Below are positions 47,413-58,736 of a DNA stretch of 64,000 nucleotides, piece after piece. The stretch is from Alteromonas australica (GTDB taxonomy: Bacteria > Pseudomonadota > Gammaproteobacteria > Enterobacterales > Alteromonadaceae), in NCBI RefSeq assembly GCF_000730385.1, contig NZ_CP008849.1, forward strand, positions 2,790,001 through 2,854,000, read 5' to 3'. Numbering within the stretch: the first letter of the stretch is position 1; each line of letters opens with the position of its first letter. A program made the translations under genes and the position numbers. The notes under the pieces were generated by a model that did not search any database, was not told where the DNA came from, and worked only from the letters and a program-made list of their open reading frames with translations.

Positions 47413-47964
47413 ATGGAAAATCAACATTACATCTCGGCGACATTGCAATGGGTGGATGATATCGTCATCCACCACAACTTTTGTCCCTTTGCTCGCTATG
47501 CCCGCTATCCTGGCGGAATACATTGTGAAGTGACAGCCGCCACAGCCGATGCAGGGAGTGTCCTTGCGACATTGTTTGATGAATGTAGACGCCTCGACAA
47601 TGACGCCAATATTGCGACGACGCTCCTAATACTGACAAACGAAGATGCAAAAGACTTTAATCGTTACCTTGATATTCTTGCGATAGCAGAAAAAATGTTG
47701 AGTGATTGGGGATATGCAGGCATTTATCAACTCGCCAGCTTTCATCCAGACTACCAATTTGAAGGTGAAGACAGTGCGTCACCCTCTCACTTTACCAACC
47801 GTTCTCCGTATCCGCTGCTTCATTTAATCCGCGAATCAGACATTTCGAAATATATGCAAAATGAAGAGGATGCGGAAAAGATTTACACTCATAATATGGA
47901 AAAGGCGCAGACGCTAGGTTGCCCTTATTTCAGAGATAAGTTGAAAGCGCTCAAAACGAATTAA
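47413..47964 (+). CDS. DUF1415 family protein
   Basis: Cytoplasmic protein of 183 residues with the DUF1415 hallmarks: an early NFCPFARYAR segment, LASFHPDYQFEGE and NRSPYPLLHLIRES. The Cys in NFCPF, the His in FHPDY and the Arg/Ser of NRSPYP are candidates for an active site. No function is known for the family. It is cotranscribed with folD, which suggests but does not prove a metabolic role. Its last codons overlap the 3' end of a candidate minus-strand sRNA. Confidence 0.8.
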   Translation: MENQHYISATLQWVDDIVIHHNFCPFARYARYPGGIHCEVTAATADAGSVLATLFDECRRLDNDANIATTLLILTNEDAKDFNRYLDILAIAEKMLSDWGYAGIYQLASFHPDYQFEGEDSASPSHFTNRSPYPLLHLIRESDISKYMQNEEDAEKIYTHNMEKAQTLGCPYFRDKLKALKTN

Positions 47965-48070
47965 AAAAGCCTGTCCAAATAGACAGGCCAAAAGATGGGT
48001 CCAGGGAAACCAAATACAGCGACCCAAACATCCGTATTTGGCTCAAGTTTAAATTTCACTGCAAACTTGA
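47962..48070 (-). ncRNA. Candidate small RNA with three hairpins and a terminator
   Basis: The minus strand between trmO and the DUF1415 gene reads as three successive hairpins. The first has arms CAAGTTT/AAACTTG (48069-48044) and the second CCAAATAC/GTATTTGG (48041-48010) with a 16-base loop containing ACGGATGT next to the stem. The third is a terminator stem GCCTGTC/GACAGGC (47988-47969) followed by six T. A TATGAT -10 lies at 48082-48077, about 7 bases before the first hairpin; the -35 is poor. No open frame fits. I recognise no known RNA family. Confidence 0.55.
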
Positions 48071-48171
48071 AGTTTTATCATACCTGAACTATGTGATTAA
48101 AATATTACATAATGTGGGGTTGAGCCAATAAATAATTAACAAAATGTTTCAGTGATAACACTTTATTACCC

Positions 48172-48885
48172 ATGAATAACAACAATATACCTATCACTCC
48201 CATAGGTTTTATCACCAGCCCTTTTAAGCAGAAGTTCGCGATCCCACGACAACCTAATTTGGCGAAGGCAAAAGGGCATATCACCCTCACTGAACAATTT
48301 AACGACATACGTGTATTTAAAGGGTTAGAAGGCTTTAGCCATGTGTGGGTACTGTTTCAGTTTCACAAGAATAGTGATAAAGGTTGGAAGCCCACGGTAA
48401 AGGCACCACGATTAGGTGGCAATGAGACATTAGGGGTATTTGCTAGCCGCAGTACACATAGACCTAATGGGATTGGGATGTCTGTTTTAAAACGCGGAGG
48501 CTACTACAAACACAACGGCCTCGTGCAGTTAGAGGTAGAAGGGCTAGACTTACTGGATGGCACCCCTATCTTAGATATCAAGCCTTACCTTCCCTATGCG
48601 GACATATGTGAAAGCGCCACAGACAAGCTAGATGATTATGCCCCTATTCCCAATCGCCAAGTTGTGATTAGCGAGCAAGCAAGGGCAAGCCTAACTAAAG
48701 CGAGCATGACCCACAGCGATTTAGAGACACTGATTGTTTCTGTGCTACAGCAAGATCCGCGACCAGCGTACAAACACAAACTCGATGACGATCCGAAGGA
48801 ATACCGTGTCATGCTGTATGCGTACGATATTTACTTTTATGTTCAGCAGGGAACACTGGTTGTCACACAATTGAAAGCGGTTTAA
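48172..48885 (+). CDS. trmO: tRNA t6A37 methyltransferase TrmO (TsaA family)
   Basis: SAM-dependent methylation of N6-threonylcarbamoyladenosine at position 37 of tRNA-Thr(GGU). The 237-residue beta-barrel protein has ITPIGFITSPFKQKFAIPRQP, GFSHVWVLFQFH and VFASRSTHRPNGIGMS, the family signatures. LDGTPILDIKPYLPYAD follows. The C-terminal TsaA_C-like part (LIVSVLQQDPRPAYKH) is present. Confidence 0.93.
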   Translation: MNNNNIPITPIGFITSPFKQKFAIPRQPNLAKAKGHITLTEQFNDIRVFKGLEGFSHVWVLFQFHKNSDKGWKPTVKAPRLGGNETLGVFASRSTHRPNGIGMSVLKRGGYYKHNGLVQLEVEGLDLLDGTPILDIKPYLPYADICESATDKLDDYAPIPNRQVVISEQARASLTKASMTHSDLETLIVSVLQQDPRPAYKHKLDDDPKEYRVMLYAYDIYFYVQQGTLVVTQLKAV

Positions 48886-48974
48886 ATCAACACGGTTGTA
48901 GCACAATTGCTATTTGTTAATTAGAATACGCCAGATCTACCCATTTATTATTTTTTATAGGAAAACTGCACCGA

Positions 48975-50675
48975 ATGCGCACTAGTCAATATTTGCTTGC
49001 CACGCAGAAAGAAACCCCCGCCGATGCTGAGGTTATCAGCCACCAGCTAATGTTGCGTGCGGGCATGATAAGAAAGCTAGCCTCTGGTCTATATACTTGG
49101 TTACCCAGTGGCCTTCGCGTATTAAACAAAATTTCAAATATCGTGCGTGAAGAAATGAATAAAGCCGGCGCGATTGAAGTGTTGATGCCCGTGGTTCAGC
49201 CCGCTGACCTTTGGCAAGAATCTGGACGTTGGGACGAATATGGCCCTGAACTTTTACGTGTCAAAGACCGCCATCAGCGAGACTTTGTATTAGGCCCCAC
49301 TCATGAAGAAGTCATTACTTCTTTGGTGCGCAATGAAATTAGCAGCTACAAGCAACTGCCGTTAAACCTATATCAAATTCAAACGAAATTTCGTGACGAA
49401 GTTCGCCCTCGTTTTGGCATCATGCGTGGTCGTGAGTTCACCATGAAAGATGCGTACAGCTTCCACTTAGAAGACAGCTGTTTAGAAAAAACGTATCAAA
49501 TCATGTTTGAGGCGTACTGCAATATTTTCACCCGTTTAGGCCTAGATTTTAGAGCGGTCATTGCAGATTCAGGCTCTATTGGCGGCAACCACTCTCACGA
49601 ATTTCATGTTTTAGCTGACTCAGGTGAAGATGCCATTGCCTTTGCCAGTGACAGTAACTATGCCGCCAATGTGGAAATGGCAGAAGCCATAGCACCTGAG
49701 AAGCAACACGCCTCCGGTTTAGCTGAAGAAGTCGTCAGCGTAGACTCCGCAGACCTAGAAACCGCATTAGCGTCACTCAATGTTGACGCAGCACAAGCCG
49801 TAAAAGTGATTGTGGTCAAAGGCGAATCAGAAGAGGGCGAGGCAGAACGCTGGGTAGCGTTAGTGCTGTCAGCGCAGCATACGCTGAACGACATTAAAGC
49901 GGAAAAAGTTGCCGGTATACAGGTACCTTTGGTGGTTGCTAGTGAAGAAAAAGCAACCGCTGTACTTGGTGTACACCCTACGTTTGCCGACCCGAGCGCA
50001 CTGACGCTTCCTACTGTGGTAGATTTGAGTGCAGCTGCCCTTGCAGATTTCGTGTGTGGTGGTAACAGCGAGAACACCATGCGTAAAAACGCGAACTGGG
50101 TGGGTGAGCTTGAAACAGCAGATTTGAGAAATGTAGTTTCCGGCGACGCCTCACCTGACGGAAATGGTACACTGGAAATTAAACGTGGTATCGAAGTCGG
50201 TCATATTTTCCAGTTAGGCAGCAAATACTCAGAAGCCATGAATTGCGGTGTGTTAAGCGAAACAGGCAAACACCAAACCCTAACCATGGGTTGCTATGGT
50301 ATTGGCGTTTCACGTATTGTGGCTGCGGCAATCGAGCAAAATCATGATAAGTTTGGTATTAAGTGGCCCGATCCTATCGCTCCCTTTAAGCTGGCGCTTA
50401 TTCCAATGAATATGCACAAATCTCATCGCATCAAGGAAGCGGCTGAAGGCTTATATAAAACCTTGTTAGACATGGGCATAGAAGTGCTATTCGACGATAG
50501 AAAAGAGCGCCCAGGCGTCATGTTCAACGACATGGAACTTATCGGTATTCCTCACACAATTGTGATTGGTGAAAGAAACTTAGACAATCAACAGGTGGAA
50601 TATAAAAATCGCCATACAGGTGAAAAACAACTGATTGATTTGTCGGCTGCGAGAGAATTTGTCGCCACCTTGTAA
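48975..50675 (+). CDS. proS: Prolyl-tRNA synthetase
   Basis: Class IIa synthetase of 566 residues, bacterial type with an INS editing domain (about 225-405) between motifs 2 and 3. Motif 1 is around [15 protein letters not shown], motif 2 [34 protein letters not shown], and motif 3 [17 protein letters not shown]. The C-terminal anticodon domain includes [18 protein letters not shown]. It is followed after 30 bases by an MBL-fold gene. Confidence 0.97.
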   Translation: MRTSQYLLATQKETPADAEVISHQLMLRAGMIRKLASGLYTWLPSGLRVLNKISNIVREEMNKAGAIEVLMPVVQPADLWQESGRWDEYGPELLRVKDRHQRDFVLGPTHEEVITSLVRNEISSYKQLPLNLYQIQTKFRDEVRPRFGIMRGREFTMKDAYSFHLEDSCLEKTYQIMFEAYCNIFTRLGLDFRAVIADSGSIGGNHSHEFHVLADSGEDAIAFASDSNYAANVEMAEAIAPEKQHASGLAEEVVSVDSADLETALASLNVDAAQAVKVIVVKGESEEGEAERWVALVLSAQHTLNDIKAEKVAGIQVPLVVASEEKATAVLGVHPTFADPSALTLPTVVDLSAAALADFVCGGNSENTMRKNANWVGELETADLRNVVSGDASPDGNGTLEIKRGIEVGHIFQLGSKYSEAMNCGVLSETGKHQTLTMGCYGIGVSRIVAAAIEQNHDKFGIKWPDPIAPFKLALIPMNMHKSHRIKEAAEGLYKTLLDMGIEVLFDDRKERPGVMFNDMELIGIPHTIVIGERNLDNQQVEYKNRHTGEKQLIDLSAAREFVATL

Positions 50676-50705
50676 GCGACAATAAACTCGGCAGAAGGAG
50701 GATGC

Positions 50706-51545
50706 ATGCGAGTCACTTTTTACGGCGTTAGAGGGTCTATTCCGACCCCTGGCGCAGCGTACATCAAGTACGGTGGAAATACCGCATGCGTTCACGTTGA
50801 GCTTAACGACGGCACCGATATCATATTAGACTCAGGCACGGGCATTCGTCTGTTAGGCAATAAGTTAAAAAACAAAACCTCCCCTATCCACCTATTATTA
50901 AGTCATAATCATTGGGACCATATACAGGGTTTTCCATTTTTCTCTCCGATATACCAGGCTAACCGCGATATCTTTATTTACCCTGGCCAAACATCACTTG
51001 CACAGCATGATCATATTTTGCAGCAAATGGAAGGCTCATTCTTTCCCGTGTCTCCTTGTGATTTACACGCGAATATCCAATTTAAAACATTTCCTGAAAA
51101 TCAAATGTCATGGCAAATTGGCAATGCGAAAATAAAGCGGTTAAGGATGAACCACCCCGGAAAAGGCAGTGCCTATTGTCTTGAAGAAGACGGCGTGAAA
51201 CTGGCGTATATTACCGACAATGAGCTCTATCCTCCCTATCAAAAAGAAACAAACTTTTTAGGTTTTGTGGATTTTGCGAAAGATGCAGATATGATAATTC
51301 ATGATGCACAATACTTAGCCTCTGACATGCCAGATAAATCAGGTTGGGGGCATTCAGTGGCTGAAGAAGCGGTAAAACTGGCGCTTGCATGCCAAGCGAA
51401 GCATCTCGCTTTATATAGTCATGATCCAGATCGCACCGATAAAGATATAGATATGATTGTCGAACACTGTGAGCAGTACATTACCGTCACAGAATCTGCA
51501 TTAGCTGTTTTTGCTTCTGCGGAAGGGCAAACCCTCATTTTTTAA
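50706..51545 (+). CDS. MBL-fold metallo-hydrolase
   Basis: Metallo-beta-lactamase-fold protein of 279 residues. RGSIPTPG and YGGNTACV open it, the metal motif is LSHNHWDHIQGFPFF, and later ligands are in MNHPG, YITDNE and IIHDAQY. The protein resembles RNase Z-like/PhnP-type hydrolases, but the substrate is not identifiable; the HxHxDH motif is replaced by HNHWDH, which keeps the ligands. AGGAGG sits just before the ATG. It lies between proS and pldA in one direction. Confidence 0.82.
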   Translation: MRVTFYGVRGSIPTPGAAYIKYGGNTACVHVELNDGTDIILDSGTGIRLLGNKLKNKTSPIHLLLSHNHWDHIQGFPFFSPIYQANRDIFIYPGQTSLAQHDHILQQMEGSFFPVSPCDLHANIQFKTFPENQMSWQIGNAKIKRLRMNHPGKGSAYCLEEDGVKLAYITDNELYPPYQKETNFLGFVDFAKDADMIIHDAQYLASDMPDKSGWGHSVAEEAVKLALACQAKHLALYSHDPDRTDKDIDMIVEHCEQYITVTESALAVFASAEGQTLIF

Positions 51546-51580
51546 CGATAAAATTACGTCCACCACCACGGAGAAATAAG

Positions 51581-52531
51581 GTGTCAGTGTTAAAGTCCTT
51601 ACTATATATGGCTGTGTTTACTTCATGCAGTCAGCACGTACATGCTCAAGAAAAACAGCAGAGTGAAGATAGCGACGAAAATGATATTGAAGTTATCGAT
51701 ATTATTAAGCGCGATGTGACTACGGAAAGCGCTTTAGACAATCGCATGGAAGGCGATAAAGAAGCGCTGGATAACTCCTTCGCCATGACCCAACACAGGC
51801 AAAATTATATTCTTCCCATAACTTACATCACTAACCCCAATTCGGCCGGCAATAGTGAATTAACGGAAGAAAATATTGATAAAAAAGAAGCTAAATTCCA
51901 GGTCAGCACTAAGTTCCCGTTGTATCTAGAAGAAGCCGGTTTCGACGGAGTTTACTTTGGTTTTACCCTCACATCATTTTGGCAATTGTACAACAGTGAA
52001 GTATCAAAGCCGTTTCGCGAAACCAACTACGAACCAGAAGTGTTTTGGCAAGAAACCGCTGATTACTCTGTTTTCGGCTACAAGTTTAATACCTTCCAAG
52101 TAGGTTTTAATCATATGTCAAACGGCCAAAGTGGCTTGCAATCACGCAGTTGGAACCGCCTGTTTGCCTCAATCGTGTTTAGTGATAACGATGATATCTA
52201 TTACCTCAAGACGTGGTACCGTATTCCGGAAGACGAAAAAGACGACATTAATGATCCTACCGGAGATGACAACCCAGATATTCAAGACTACTACGGCAGA
52301 ATAGAGCTTGGGTATGGCCGTAAAATTGGCGCATTTAAAATGATGGCATTGCTAAGAAATAACTTAGACTTTGACGAAAACCGAGGCAGCATTCAACTCG
52401 ACTTTACCTATCCTATCTCTGATAGATACGAGCTGCTACTGCAATACTTTAACGGCTACGGCGACTCGTTAATTGACTATAATCGCTCTCAAGAGCGTAT
52501 TGGTGTTGGATTCCAACTACTGTTCTTATAA
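51581..52531 (+). CDS. pldA: Outer-membrane phospholipase A1 (OMPLA)
   Basis: Beta-barrel phospholipase of the outer membrane. A signal peptide ends near HVHAQ. An acidic linker of about 80 residues precedes the barrel. The active site NHMSNGQSG (catalytic His and Ser) followed by SRSWNRLFA carries the conserved Asn of the OMPLA triad. The last residue pattern QLLFL fits BAM recognition with a C-terminal aromatic nearby. It starts with GTG behind GGAG. The enzyme normally removes mislocalised phospholipids from the outer leaflet. Confidence 0.93.
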   Translation: MSVLKSLLYMAVFTSCSQHVHAQEKQQSEDSDENDIEVIDIIKRDVTTESALDNRMEGDKEALDNSFAMTQHRQNYILPITYITNPNSAGNSELTEENIDKKEAKFQVSTKFPLYLEEAGFDGVYFGFTLTSFWQLYNSEVSKPFRETNYEPEVFWQETADYSVFGYKFNTFQVGFNHMSNGQSGLQSRSWNRLFASIVFSDNDDIYYLKTWYRIPEDEKDDINDPTGDDNPDIQDYYGRIELGYGRKIGAFKMMALLRNNLDFDENRGSIQLDFTYPISDRYELLLQYFNGYGDSLIDYNRSQERIGVGFQLLFL

Positions 52532-52561
52532 CACGCGCCTTATAAATAGTGGCGCGCAACC

Positions 52562-53464
52562 TTAGCGAGCAATGACACCCGCCGCTTTGTAAAGCTGCAG
52601 GTGTACATCCACCAGCGCTGCGATATCTCGCTGATAGCCGCCACCAATAACGGCGGCTATGGGCACACCACAGCCATCGGCGAAATCAAATACCCGCTTA
52701 TCACGGGTGAGAACACCTTCTGTCGTGACATTCAACAAGCCTAAATCGTCATTGACATGAATGTCCACGCCAGCGTCGTAAATGATTGCATCAGGTTGAA
52801 ATTGACGTAGAACTAAAGTGAGCGCCTCATCAAGGGTCGTTAAATATTCATCGTCACCTGCCCCTTTGAGCAAACCAATATCGATATTTGATTGCTGTTT
52901 TCGGTGAGGGAAGTTTTTTTCACCGTGGATAGACAACGTAAAGATATCGTTATCATTCTCTGCCAACTTAGCCGTACCGTCCCCTTGATGTACATCTAAA
53001 TCAAGAATAAGTACATTATCAATATGTGACGCCTTTTGCATTGTCTTCGCCGCAAGGTACAAGTCGTTAAACAGGCAAAAACCCGAGCCATAATCTGCAA
53101 ATGCATGATGATAGCCTCCCGTCAGGTTGAGGGCTTTGCCTTGTTCAATGGCAAGTTGTGCCGTTAAACAGGTACCTGCCACAGCGGTGTAGGTACGTTT
53201 AATCAATTGCTCAGACCATGGAAAGCCAATTCGACGCATCGCTTTTACATCTAATGTACCGCTAGATAGCGCCTTCACGTAATCCTGAGAATAATACTGA
53301 TACAAGTCACGTTCTGATAGGGGGAGTGGCTGCGTAAAGCCCGATTCACTCACCCCTCGCTTCACCAGTTCATCTCTTATCCCCACGTATTTTTCTATTG
53401 GGAATCTGTGTCTATGAGGTAATTCGAGTTGACTATAAATGGGGTGAAACACCAATGGGATCAT
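52562..53464 (-). CDS. Histone deacetylase family (acetyl-amine hydrolase-like) protein
   Basis: Zinc-dependent deacetylase fold of 300 residues. HPIYSQLELPHRHRFP opens it. GGYHHAF has the catalytic His pair, GFCLFND follows, and zinc ligands lie in LDLDVHQGDGT and YDAGVDIH. Bacterial members act on acetylated lysines or polyamines; the substrate here is not known. It is a single gene convergent with pldA and separated from the chemoreceptor by that gene's terminator. Confidence 0.88.
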   Translation of the reverse strand: MIPLVFHPIYSQLELPHRHRFPIEKYVGIRDELVKRGVSESGFTQPLPLSERDLYQYYSQDYVKALSSGTLDVKAMRRIGFPWSEQLIKRTYTAVAGTCLTAQLAIEQGKALNLTGGYHHAFADYGSGFCLFNDLYLAAKTMQKASHIDNVLILDLDVHQGDGTAKLAENDNDIFTLSIHGEKNFPHRKQQSNIDIGLLKGAGDDEYLTTLDEALTLVLRQFQPDAIIYDAGVDIHVNDDLGLLNVTTEGVLTRDKRVFDFADGCGVPIAAVIGGGYQRDIAALVDVHLQLYKAAGVIAR

Positions 53465-53498
53465 GCAGGGCGCCTAATAAAACTGTCTAACACTGACG

Positions 53499-53533
53499 AA
53501 AAAAGGCGTACTTACTATTTTGTAATACGCCTT
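53499..53533 (-). terminator. Rho-independent terminator of the chemoreceptor gene
   Basis: On the minus strand AAGGCGTA pairs with TACGCCTT around a 15-base loop that can pair further, followed by TTTTCG. Confidence 0.78.
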
Positions 53534-53556
53534 GTTAAGATAGTGTCAAAGCCGTC

Positions 53557-55179
53557 TTATCGGGTCAAACTATTCACGACTTTTTCTACGTTAAATGACA
53601 TACTCTTCATAGAGCGGGAAATATCATCACCTTGCGCCAACTGATGATACTTTTCTGATGATGTCACTACATTATTAATAATACTTTCCACTTGCTGCAA
53701 TACGGCTTCCTGCTCATCGGCCGCTTCGTTCAGCGCCACAACAACACTGGCAGTTTCTTGAATGTCTTTCACTACTTCATTTAGGGTATCTAGCGCGATA
53801 GCCGCTTCTGCCGCATTATTGTCAGACAAGGTTTTACCCGTCGACATCGCAGACACAGCGCCTTTTGCTTCCGACTCAAAACTACTCAGAATATCATTAA
53901 TTTCTTTGGTCGATTGCTGCGTCTTGGCAGCCAGTGCGCGTACTTCATCTGCAACCACGGCAAAACCTCTACCATGCTCTCCAGCTCGTGCTGCTTCAAT
54001 CGCTGCGTTTAACGCTAATAAGTTGGTTTGATCAGCAATTTCATTAATCACATTAACCACTTTTAAAATATTGGTACTGCGATTTTGCAATTCAGAGACT
54101 ATATCACTTGATTCCGTTACCGTTTCAGCCAATTGTTTAAAGCCTAAATTGGCTTTTTCAAATGTGGCATAGCAACTTGCCACATTTTTTTCTGAATTGT
54201 TTGTCGCCACTGCCACTTGATCGGTAATTGCCACCAAATTCTGAACAATCTCTTTGAGTTTATCAGTACTGCTGTCTAGAGACCGCGATGCCGAACGCTG
54301 GCCGTTGGCGCCTTCCATAATAGAGGCACTAACCTGACTAAGCGTACCAAAGGCCCGCTCCATTTCTTGTTCCGCATCTTGCAACTGTCTAACCGACTCT
54401 TTCAGCTTTGTCTGAAGCGAGCGGGCTGAATCGGCTAGCACGCCAAGTTCGTGGTAACTCGAATAAGAGAGGTCGTAATCATATTGACTGGCCGCTAAAT
54501 TTGAAATACACCCTGCGACTTGCTTGATTGGCTTAATAACATGTTTACGAAGACAATATATGACGTAAGCCACGCTCAATATAGACAGTGACAACGCGGC
54601 CACCATGATTATCCATAAGATGCTTCGCGTGTTGCTTTTAAGGTCAGAGATAGCCGTAGCCGATTCTGAAGCGATATTTTGTGAAATACTGGTCAGTAAC
54701 TTAGCAGGCGCTCTATCGATCCCTCTCACGTAGCTGTCACCAACTTTAGGATCGAACCCGGATTGTACGTAAGCCTCGTAACCCTCCCGGTACTTCTGCG
54801 CCATCACCTGATGGGCGCTTTGAAATTCTCTGATGTCCGCTTTGGCTTCGTTACTAATTATGTCGTTTAGCAACATACTTTCGAACGCACGTGTAATCTC
54901 CTGTTCTTTTTGCTTAAATCGCGACCAGTATTTTTCACGGTCGTCTTGGTTGTGCCCGCGTAACAGCACATTTTTCCATTCTTGAACTTGGGTTTTAAAT
55001 GCACTGTGAATATGATTGACATCTCTTTCCGATTGCACCAGCGTGTTTTCTAACTCATCAAAGGCGTTCAAAAGAGAAAACGCCTTCATGATAGATGCAC
55101 TATTTAACAAAACTAAAATCATCAAACTGGCAAGAACGGGGGTCATTACCAATCGACTTATGCTGGTGAAATTGAACAC
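53557..55179 (-). CDS. Methyl-accepting chemotaxis protein
   Basis: Transmembrane chemoreceptor of 540 residues. TM1 is at about 10-32, a helical periplasmic domain follows (about 33-185), and TM2 is about 187-211 ([22 protein letters not shown]). HAMP and a cytoplasmic signalling domain follow, with the hairpin tip [22 protein letters not shown]. The GTG start has AAAGG 7 bases upstream. No CheR-docking pentapeptide is seen at the C-terminus. The ligand is unknown. The 401-base gap to guaA contains its promoter region, the guaA terminator and no further gene. Confidence 0.94.
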   Translation of the reverse strand: MFNFTSISRLVMTPVLASLMILVLLNSASIMKAFSLLNAFDELENTLVQSERDVNHIHSAFKTQVQEWKNVLLRGHNQDDREKYWSRFKQKEQEITRAFESMLLNDIISNEAKADIREFQSAHQVMAQKYREGYEAYVQSGFDPKVGDSYVRGIDRAPAKLLTSISQNIASESATAISDLKSNTRSILWIIMVAALSLSILSVAYVIYCLRKHVIKPIKQVAGCISNLAASQYDYDLSYSSYHELGVLADSARSLQTKLKESVRQLQDAEQEMERAFGTLSQVSASIMEGANGQRSASRSLDSSTDKLKEIVQNLVAITDQVAVATNNSEKNVASCYATFEKANLGFKQLAETVTESSDIVSELQNRSTNILKVVNVINEIADQTNLLALNAAIEAARAGEHGRGFAVVADEVRALAAKTQQSTKEINDILSSFESEAKGAVSAMSTGKTLSDNNAAEAAIALDTLNEVVKDIQETASVVVALNEAADEQEAVLQQVESIINNVVTSSEKYHQLAQGDDISRSMKSMSFNVEKVVNSLTR

Positions 55180-55510
55180 GACTTAACCTTTAGTATAAGA
55201 AGTAAAAAGGACGCGGCCATTAGATGATCGTTTTGTGACAGAAGGGTGACACTAAAGGTATTATTAAAAATACGTTTATATATACTTTTATACTCTTGCT
55301 ATGCACAGGTTATTATAGCAGTGAAATCAGATACGCCCCTAACTCGCTATCGGAGCTTGTTTTACCTCTTAAGGGGGTTGTAATGGACTATTGCCAAGTT
55401 AAGTTAAGGTAAGAAAGCGCTAAATCGTCGGCCGAGCTCACGGGACTAAGATCACTAAAATACCAATTCAAATGCCTCATTGACTTACTAACTTGACGAG
55501 CAACAAACAA

Positions 55511-55533
55511 AAAGTCCGCAATTATGCGGACTT
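55511..55533 (-). terminator. Rho-independent terminator of guaA
   Basis: On the minus strand AAGTCCGCA pairs with TGCGGACTT around TAAT, followed by TTTTGTTTGTT. Confidence 0.87.
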
Positions 55534-55580
55534 AAATATGATTGAGTGCCTGTTAATGCCAGAGCATTCTTAAAGGCGCA

Positions 55581-57158
55581 TTATTCCCACTCAATGGTAG
55601 CTGGCGGCTTACCTGAAATATCGTAAACCACACGGCTAATACCGTCGATTTCATTGATGATTCGGTTAGAGACCTTGCCTAAGAAATCGTAAGGTAGGTG
55701 CGCCCAATGTGCAGTCATAAAATCAATGGTCTCGACGGCACGTAAGCTTACCACCCAATCGTATTTACGCGCATCGCCCATCACCCCAACAGAACGTACC
55801 GGTAAAAATACCGTAAATGCTTGGCTGACTTTCTGGTACAGGTCTGCCGCGTAAAGCTCTTCGATGAAGATAGCGTCGGCACGGCGAAGCAAATCGCAGT
55901 ACTCTTTCTTAATTTCACCAAGAACGCGCACGCCTAAACCTGGTCCTGGGAAAGGATGACGGTATAGCATGTCATAAGGCAGGCCTAACTCAAGACCAAT
56001 TTTACGCACTTCGTCTTTAAAAAGCTCACGAAGCGGTTCAACGAGGCCAAGTTCCATATCATCTGGAAGGCCGCCTACATTGTGGTGAGACTTGATCACA
56101 TGCGCTTTACCCGTCGCCGAGCCAGCCGATTCAATCACATCAGGATAAATTGTACCTTGTGCTAACCACTTCGCATTTTCAAGTTTACCGGCTTCTTCAT
56201 CGAATACACGCACAAACTCGTTGCCAATTGCCTTACGTTTAAGCTCAGGGTCTTCAATGCCTTTAAGGCGGTCGAGGAAGCGTTGTTCAGCGTCAATACG
56301 AATAATGTTTAAACCAAAGTGGTCACCAAACATCTCCATAACCTGGTCGGCTTCATTTAAACGCAATAGTCCGTTATCAACAAACACACAGGTTAGCTTT
56401 TTGCCGATGGCGCGGTGAAGCAACATTGCTGTCACTGATGAATCTACGCCACCAGACAGGCCCAAAATAACTTCGTCGTCGCCCACTTTTTCTTTAATGC
56501 GCTCAATCGCGTCTTCAATAATCGCCCCGGCAGTCCAAAGCTTCTCGCACTTACACACATCCATAACAAAATGGGTAAGTAGTCGCATGCCCTGACGAGT
56601 ATGAGTAACTTCTGGGTGAAATTGTACGCCGTAAAATTGCTTTTCTTCATTGTACATAGCCGCATGTGGACACGAGGCGGTTTGTGCGATGGTGTCAAAG
56701 CCTTCAGGAATAGCTGACACTTTATCGCCATGACTCATCCAAACGTCAAGCAGTGCGGCCCCTGTTTCACTAACGGCATCTTCTATCTGATCCAATAGTG
56801 GACTGGGTTTAATGACTTCCACTTGAGCGTAACCAAATTCACGCTTGTCAGAACCTAATACGGCACCACCAAGTTGTTGCGCCATGGTTTGCATGCCATA
56901 GCAAATACCGAATACCGGCACGCCAGCTTCAAACACATACTCTGGAGCCCGTGGAGAGCCCTCTTCCGTCACTGATTCAGGGCCACCAGATAAGATAATG
57001 CCTTGAGGATTAAATTCACGAATTTGAGCTTCGGTGACATCCCAAGCCCATAGTTCACAGTAAACGCCAATTTCGCGAACGCGACGTGCTATTAACTGCG
57101 TGTATTGCGAGCCAAAATCCAAAATAAGTATGCGTTGGTCGTGGATATTTGTGGTCAT
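55581..57158 (-). CDS. guaA: GMP synthase (glutamine-hydrolysing)
   Basis: Converts XMP to GMP. The N-terminal class I amidotransferase has Cys86 (GICYGMQ) and the His/Glu of QFHPEVTHT. The ATP pyrophosphatase domain has [10 protein letters not shown]. The C-terminal dimerisation domain ends PPATIEWE. The 525 residues match the E. coli length. It follows guaB by 69 bases in the guaBA operon. Confidence 0.98.
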   Translation of the reverse strand: MTTNIHDQRILILDFGSQYTQLIARRVREIGVYCELWAWDVTEAQIREFNPQGIILSGGPESVTEEGSPRAPEYVFEAGVPVFGICYGMQTMAQQLGGAVLGSDKREFGYAQVEVIKPSPLLDQIEDAVSETGAALLDVWMSHGDKVSAIPEGFDTIAQTASCPHAAMYNEEKQFYGVQFHPEVTHTRQGMRLLTHFVMDVCKCEKLWTAGAIIEDAIERIKEKVGDDEVILGLSGGVDSSVTAMLLHRAIGKKLTCVFVDNGLLRLNEADQVMEMFGDHFGLNIIRIDAEQRFLDRLKGIEDPELKRKAIGNEFVRVFDEEAGKLENAKWLAQGTIYPDVIESAGSATGKAHVIKSHHNVGGLPDDMELGLVEPLRELFKDEVRKIGLELGLPYDMLYRHPFPGPGLGVRVLGEIKKEYCDLLRRADAIFIEELYAADLYQKVSQAFTVFLPVRSVGVMGDARKYDWVVSLRAVETIDFMTAHWAHLPYDFLGKVSNRIINEIDGISRVVYDISGKPPATIEWE

Positions 57159-57227
57159 TTTTCATTTTACCCGTTAAATAAAAGAACAAAGGCTGGTGAA
57201 TAACCAGCCTCGCAGTCGTCGGTCGCC

Positions 57228-58697
57228 TTAACCTAAGCGGTAATTTGGCGCTTCTTTAGTAATACTTACATCATGGACGTGGCTTTCGCCCATGCCAGCA
57301 GACGTTACGCGAACAAATTGTGCTTTGGTATTGAGTTCTTCAATAGTGGCGCAACCTGTTAGTCCCATAGCTGAACGTAAACCACCCATTTGCTGGTGAA
57401 TGATATTCGCAATTGGCCCCTTATACGCTACGCGGCCCTCAATACCTTCTGGTACCAGTTTTTCTGCATTATTAGATTCTTGGAAGTAGCGGTCTGATGA
57501 ACCATGGCTTTGATTCATTGCCCCTAGCGAGCCCATTCCACGATACGATTTGTAGTAACGGCCTTGGAAAAGTTCTACCTCACCTGGCGACTCTTCCGTA
57601 CCCGCCAACATGCTACCCACCATGACACAGCTTGCGCCGGCGGCAAGGGCTTTAGCAATATCACCTGAGAAACGAATACCACCATCGGCGATGACAGGAA
57701 TATCAGTGCCTTTTAATGCTTCTACGGCATCTGATACCGCTGTAATTTGCGGCACACCACAGCCTGTCACAATACGTGTGGTACAAATTGAACCTGGGCC
57801 AATGCCCACTTTAACCGCATCTACACCAGCGTCGGCCAGCGCCTTCGCGCCGTCGCCGGTGGCCACATTTCCAGCGATAATTTGAACGTCAGGATAGTCC
57901 GCACGCACTTTTTTCACACGGTCAATCACCCCTTGGGAATGGCCGTGAGACGTATCAATAAGCAGTACGTCCACGCCAGCTTCTACCAACAACGCAATGC
58001 GCTCATCAGTACCTGGCCCCACACTGACCGCCGCGCCTACGCGAAGACGGCCTAGCGAATCCTTACATGCATTTGGCTTGTTTTCTGCTTTTTGGAAATC
58101 TTTAACCGTGATGAGGCCCGTTAGTTTAAACGCGTCGTCAACCACAAGAATTTTTTCGATACGATGTTCATGCATGAGATCTAGCACCACATCTGAACTG
58201 GCACCTTCTTTAACAGTGACCAAGTCTTCTTTACCCGTCATCACGTTACTAATAGGCAGTTCTAAACGCTTTTCGAAACGTAAATCTCGACCGGTGACGA
58301 TACCAATGAGATTATTATCCTCATCGGTTACCGGGAAACCTGAATAACCTTTTTGTTTTGAAAGGGCGAGAACCTCGCCAATCGTCGCATCTTTAGTAAC
58401 GGTAACGGGGTCTGAAACCACACCACTTTCGTACTTTTTAACTTCATGAACGTGTTTGGCTTGTTCTTCTGGCTTCATATTTTTGTGAATGAAACCAATA
58501 CCACCCTCTTGGGCAAGTGCAATCGCTAAGCGGGCTTCAGAAACCGTGTCCATGGCAGCAGACACCATTGGAATATTTAACGTTACACCACGGGTAAGTC
58601 GGGTTTGTAAGTTAGCTGTATGTGGAAGGACGGTCGAGTGGCCAGGAACGAGCAACACGTCGTCAAAGGTCAGGGCTTCTTGGATGATACGTAGCAT
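57228..58697 (-). CDS. guaB: IMP dehydrogenase
   Basis: Oxidises IMP to XMP, the committed step to guanine nucleotides. I chose the ATG giving [20 protein letters not shown] (489 residues; 488 in E. coli). The open frame runs 111 codons further into the promoter region and is rejected. Two CBS domains lie at about 93-205; the catalytic loop is [13 protein letters not shown] with the active Cys, and [13 protein letters not shown] binds substrate. It is the first gene of guaBA, divergent from xseA. Confidence 0.98.
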   Translation of the reverse strand: MLRIIQEALTFDDVLLVPGHSTVLPHTANLQTRLTRGVTLNIPMVSAAMDTVSEARLAIALAQEGGIGFIHKNMKPEEQAKHVHEVKKYESGVVSDPVTVTKDATIGEVLALSKQKGYSGFPVTDEDNNLIGIVTGRDLRFEKRLELPISNVMTGKEDLVTVKEGASSDVVLDLMHEHRIEKILVVDDAFKLTGLITVKDFQKAENKPNACKDSLGRLRVGAAVSVGPGTDERIALLVEAGVDVLLIDTSHGHSQGVIDRVKKVRADYPDVQIIAGNVATGDGAKALADAGVDAVKVGIGPGSICTTRIVTGCGVPQITAVSDAVEALKGTDIPVIADGGIRFSGDIAKALAAGASCVMVGSMLAGTEESPGEVELFQGRYYKSYRGMGSLGAMNQSHGSSDRYFQESNNAEKLVPEGIEGRVAYKGPIANIIHQQMGGLRSAMGLTGCATIEELNTKAQFVRVTSAGMGESHVHDVSITKEAPNYRLG

Positions 58698-58736
58698 GCA
58701 ACAACACCTATTCAGTTGAGGGTTAATTGCGGCGCA

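Noticed and set aside
47969..47988. Hairpin after the DUF1415 gene as a plus-strand terminator
   Set aside because: On the plus strand it is followed by CCAAAAG, not a T run; the T run is on the minus strand, so it was assigned to the sRNA candidate.
55180..55350. Sigma-28 promoter for the chemoreceptor gene
   Set aside because: A GCCGCG element with loosely A-rich upstream sequence is too far from TAAA-N15-GCCGATAA to support.
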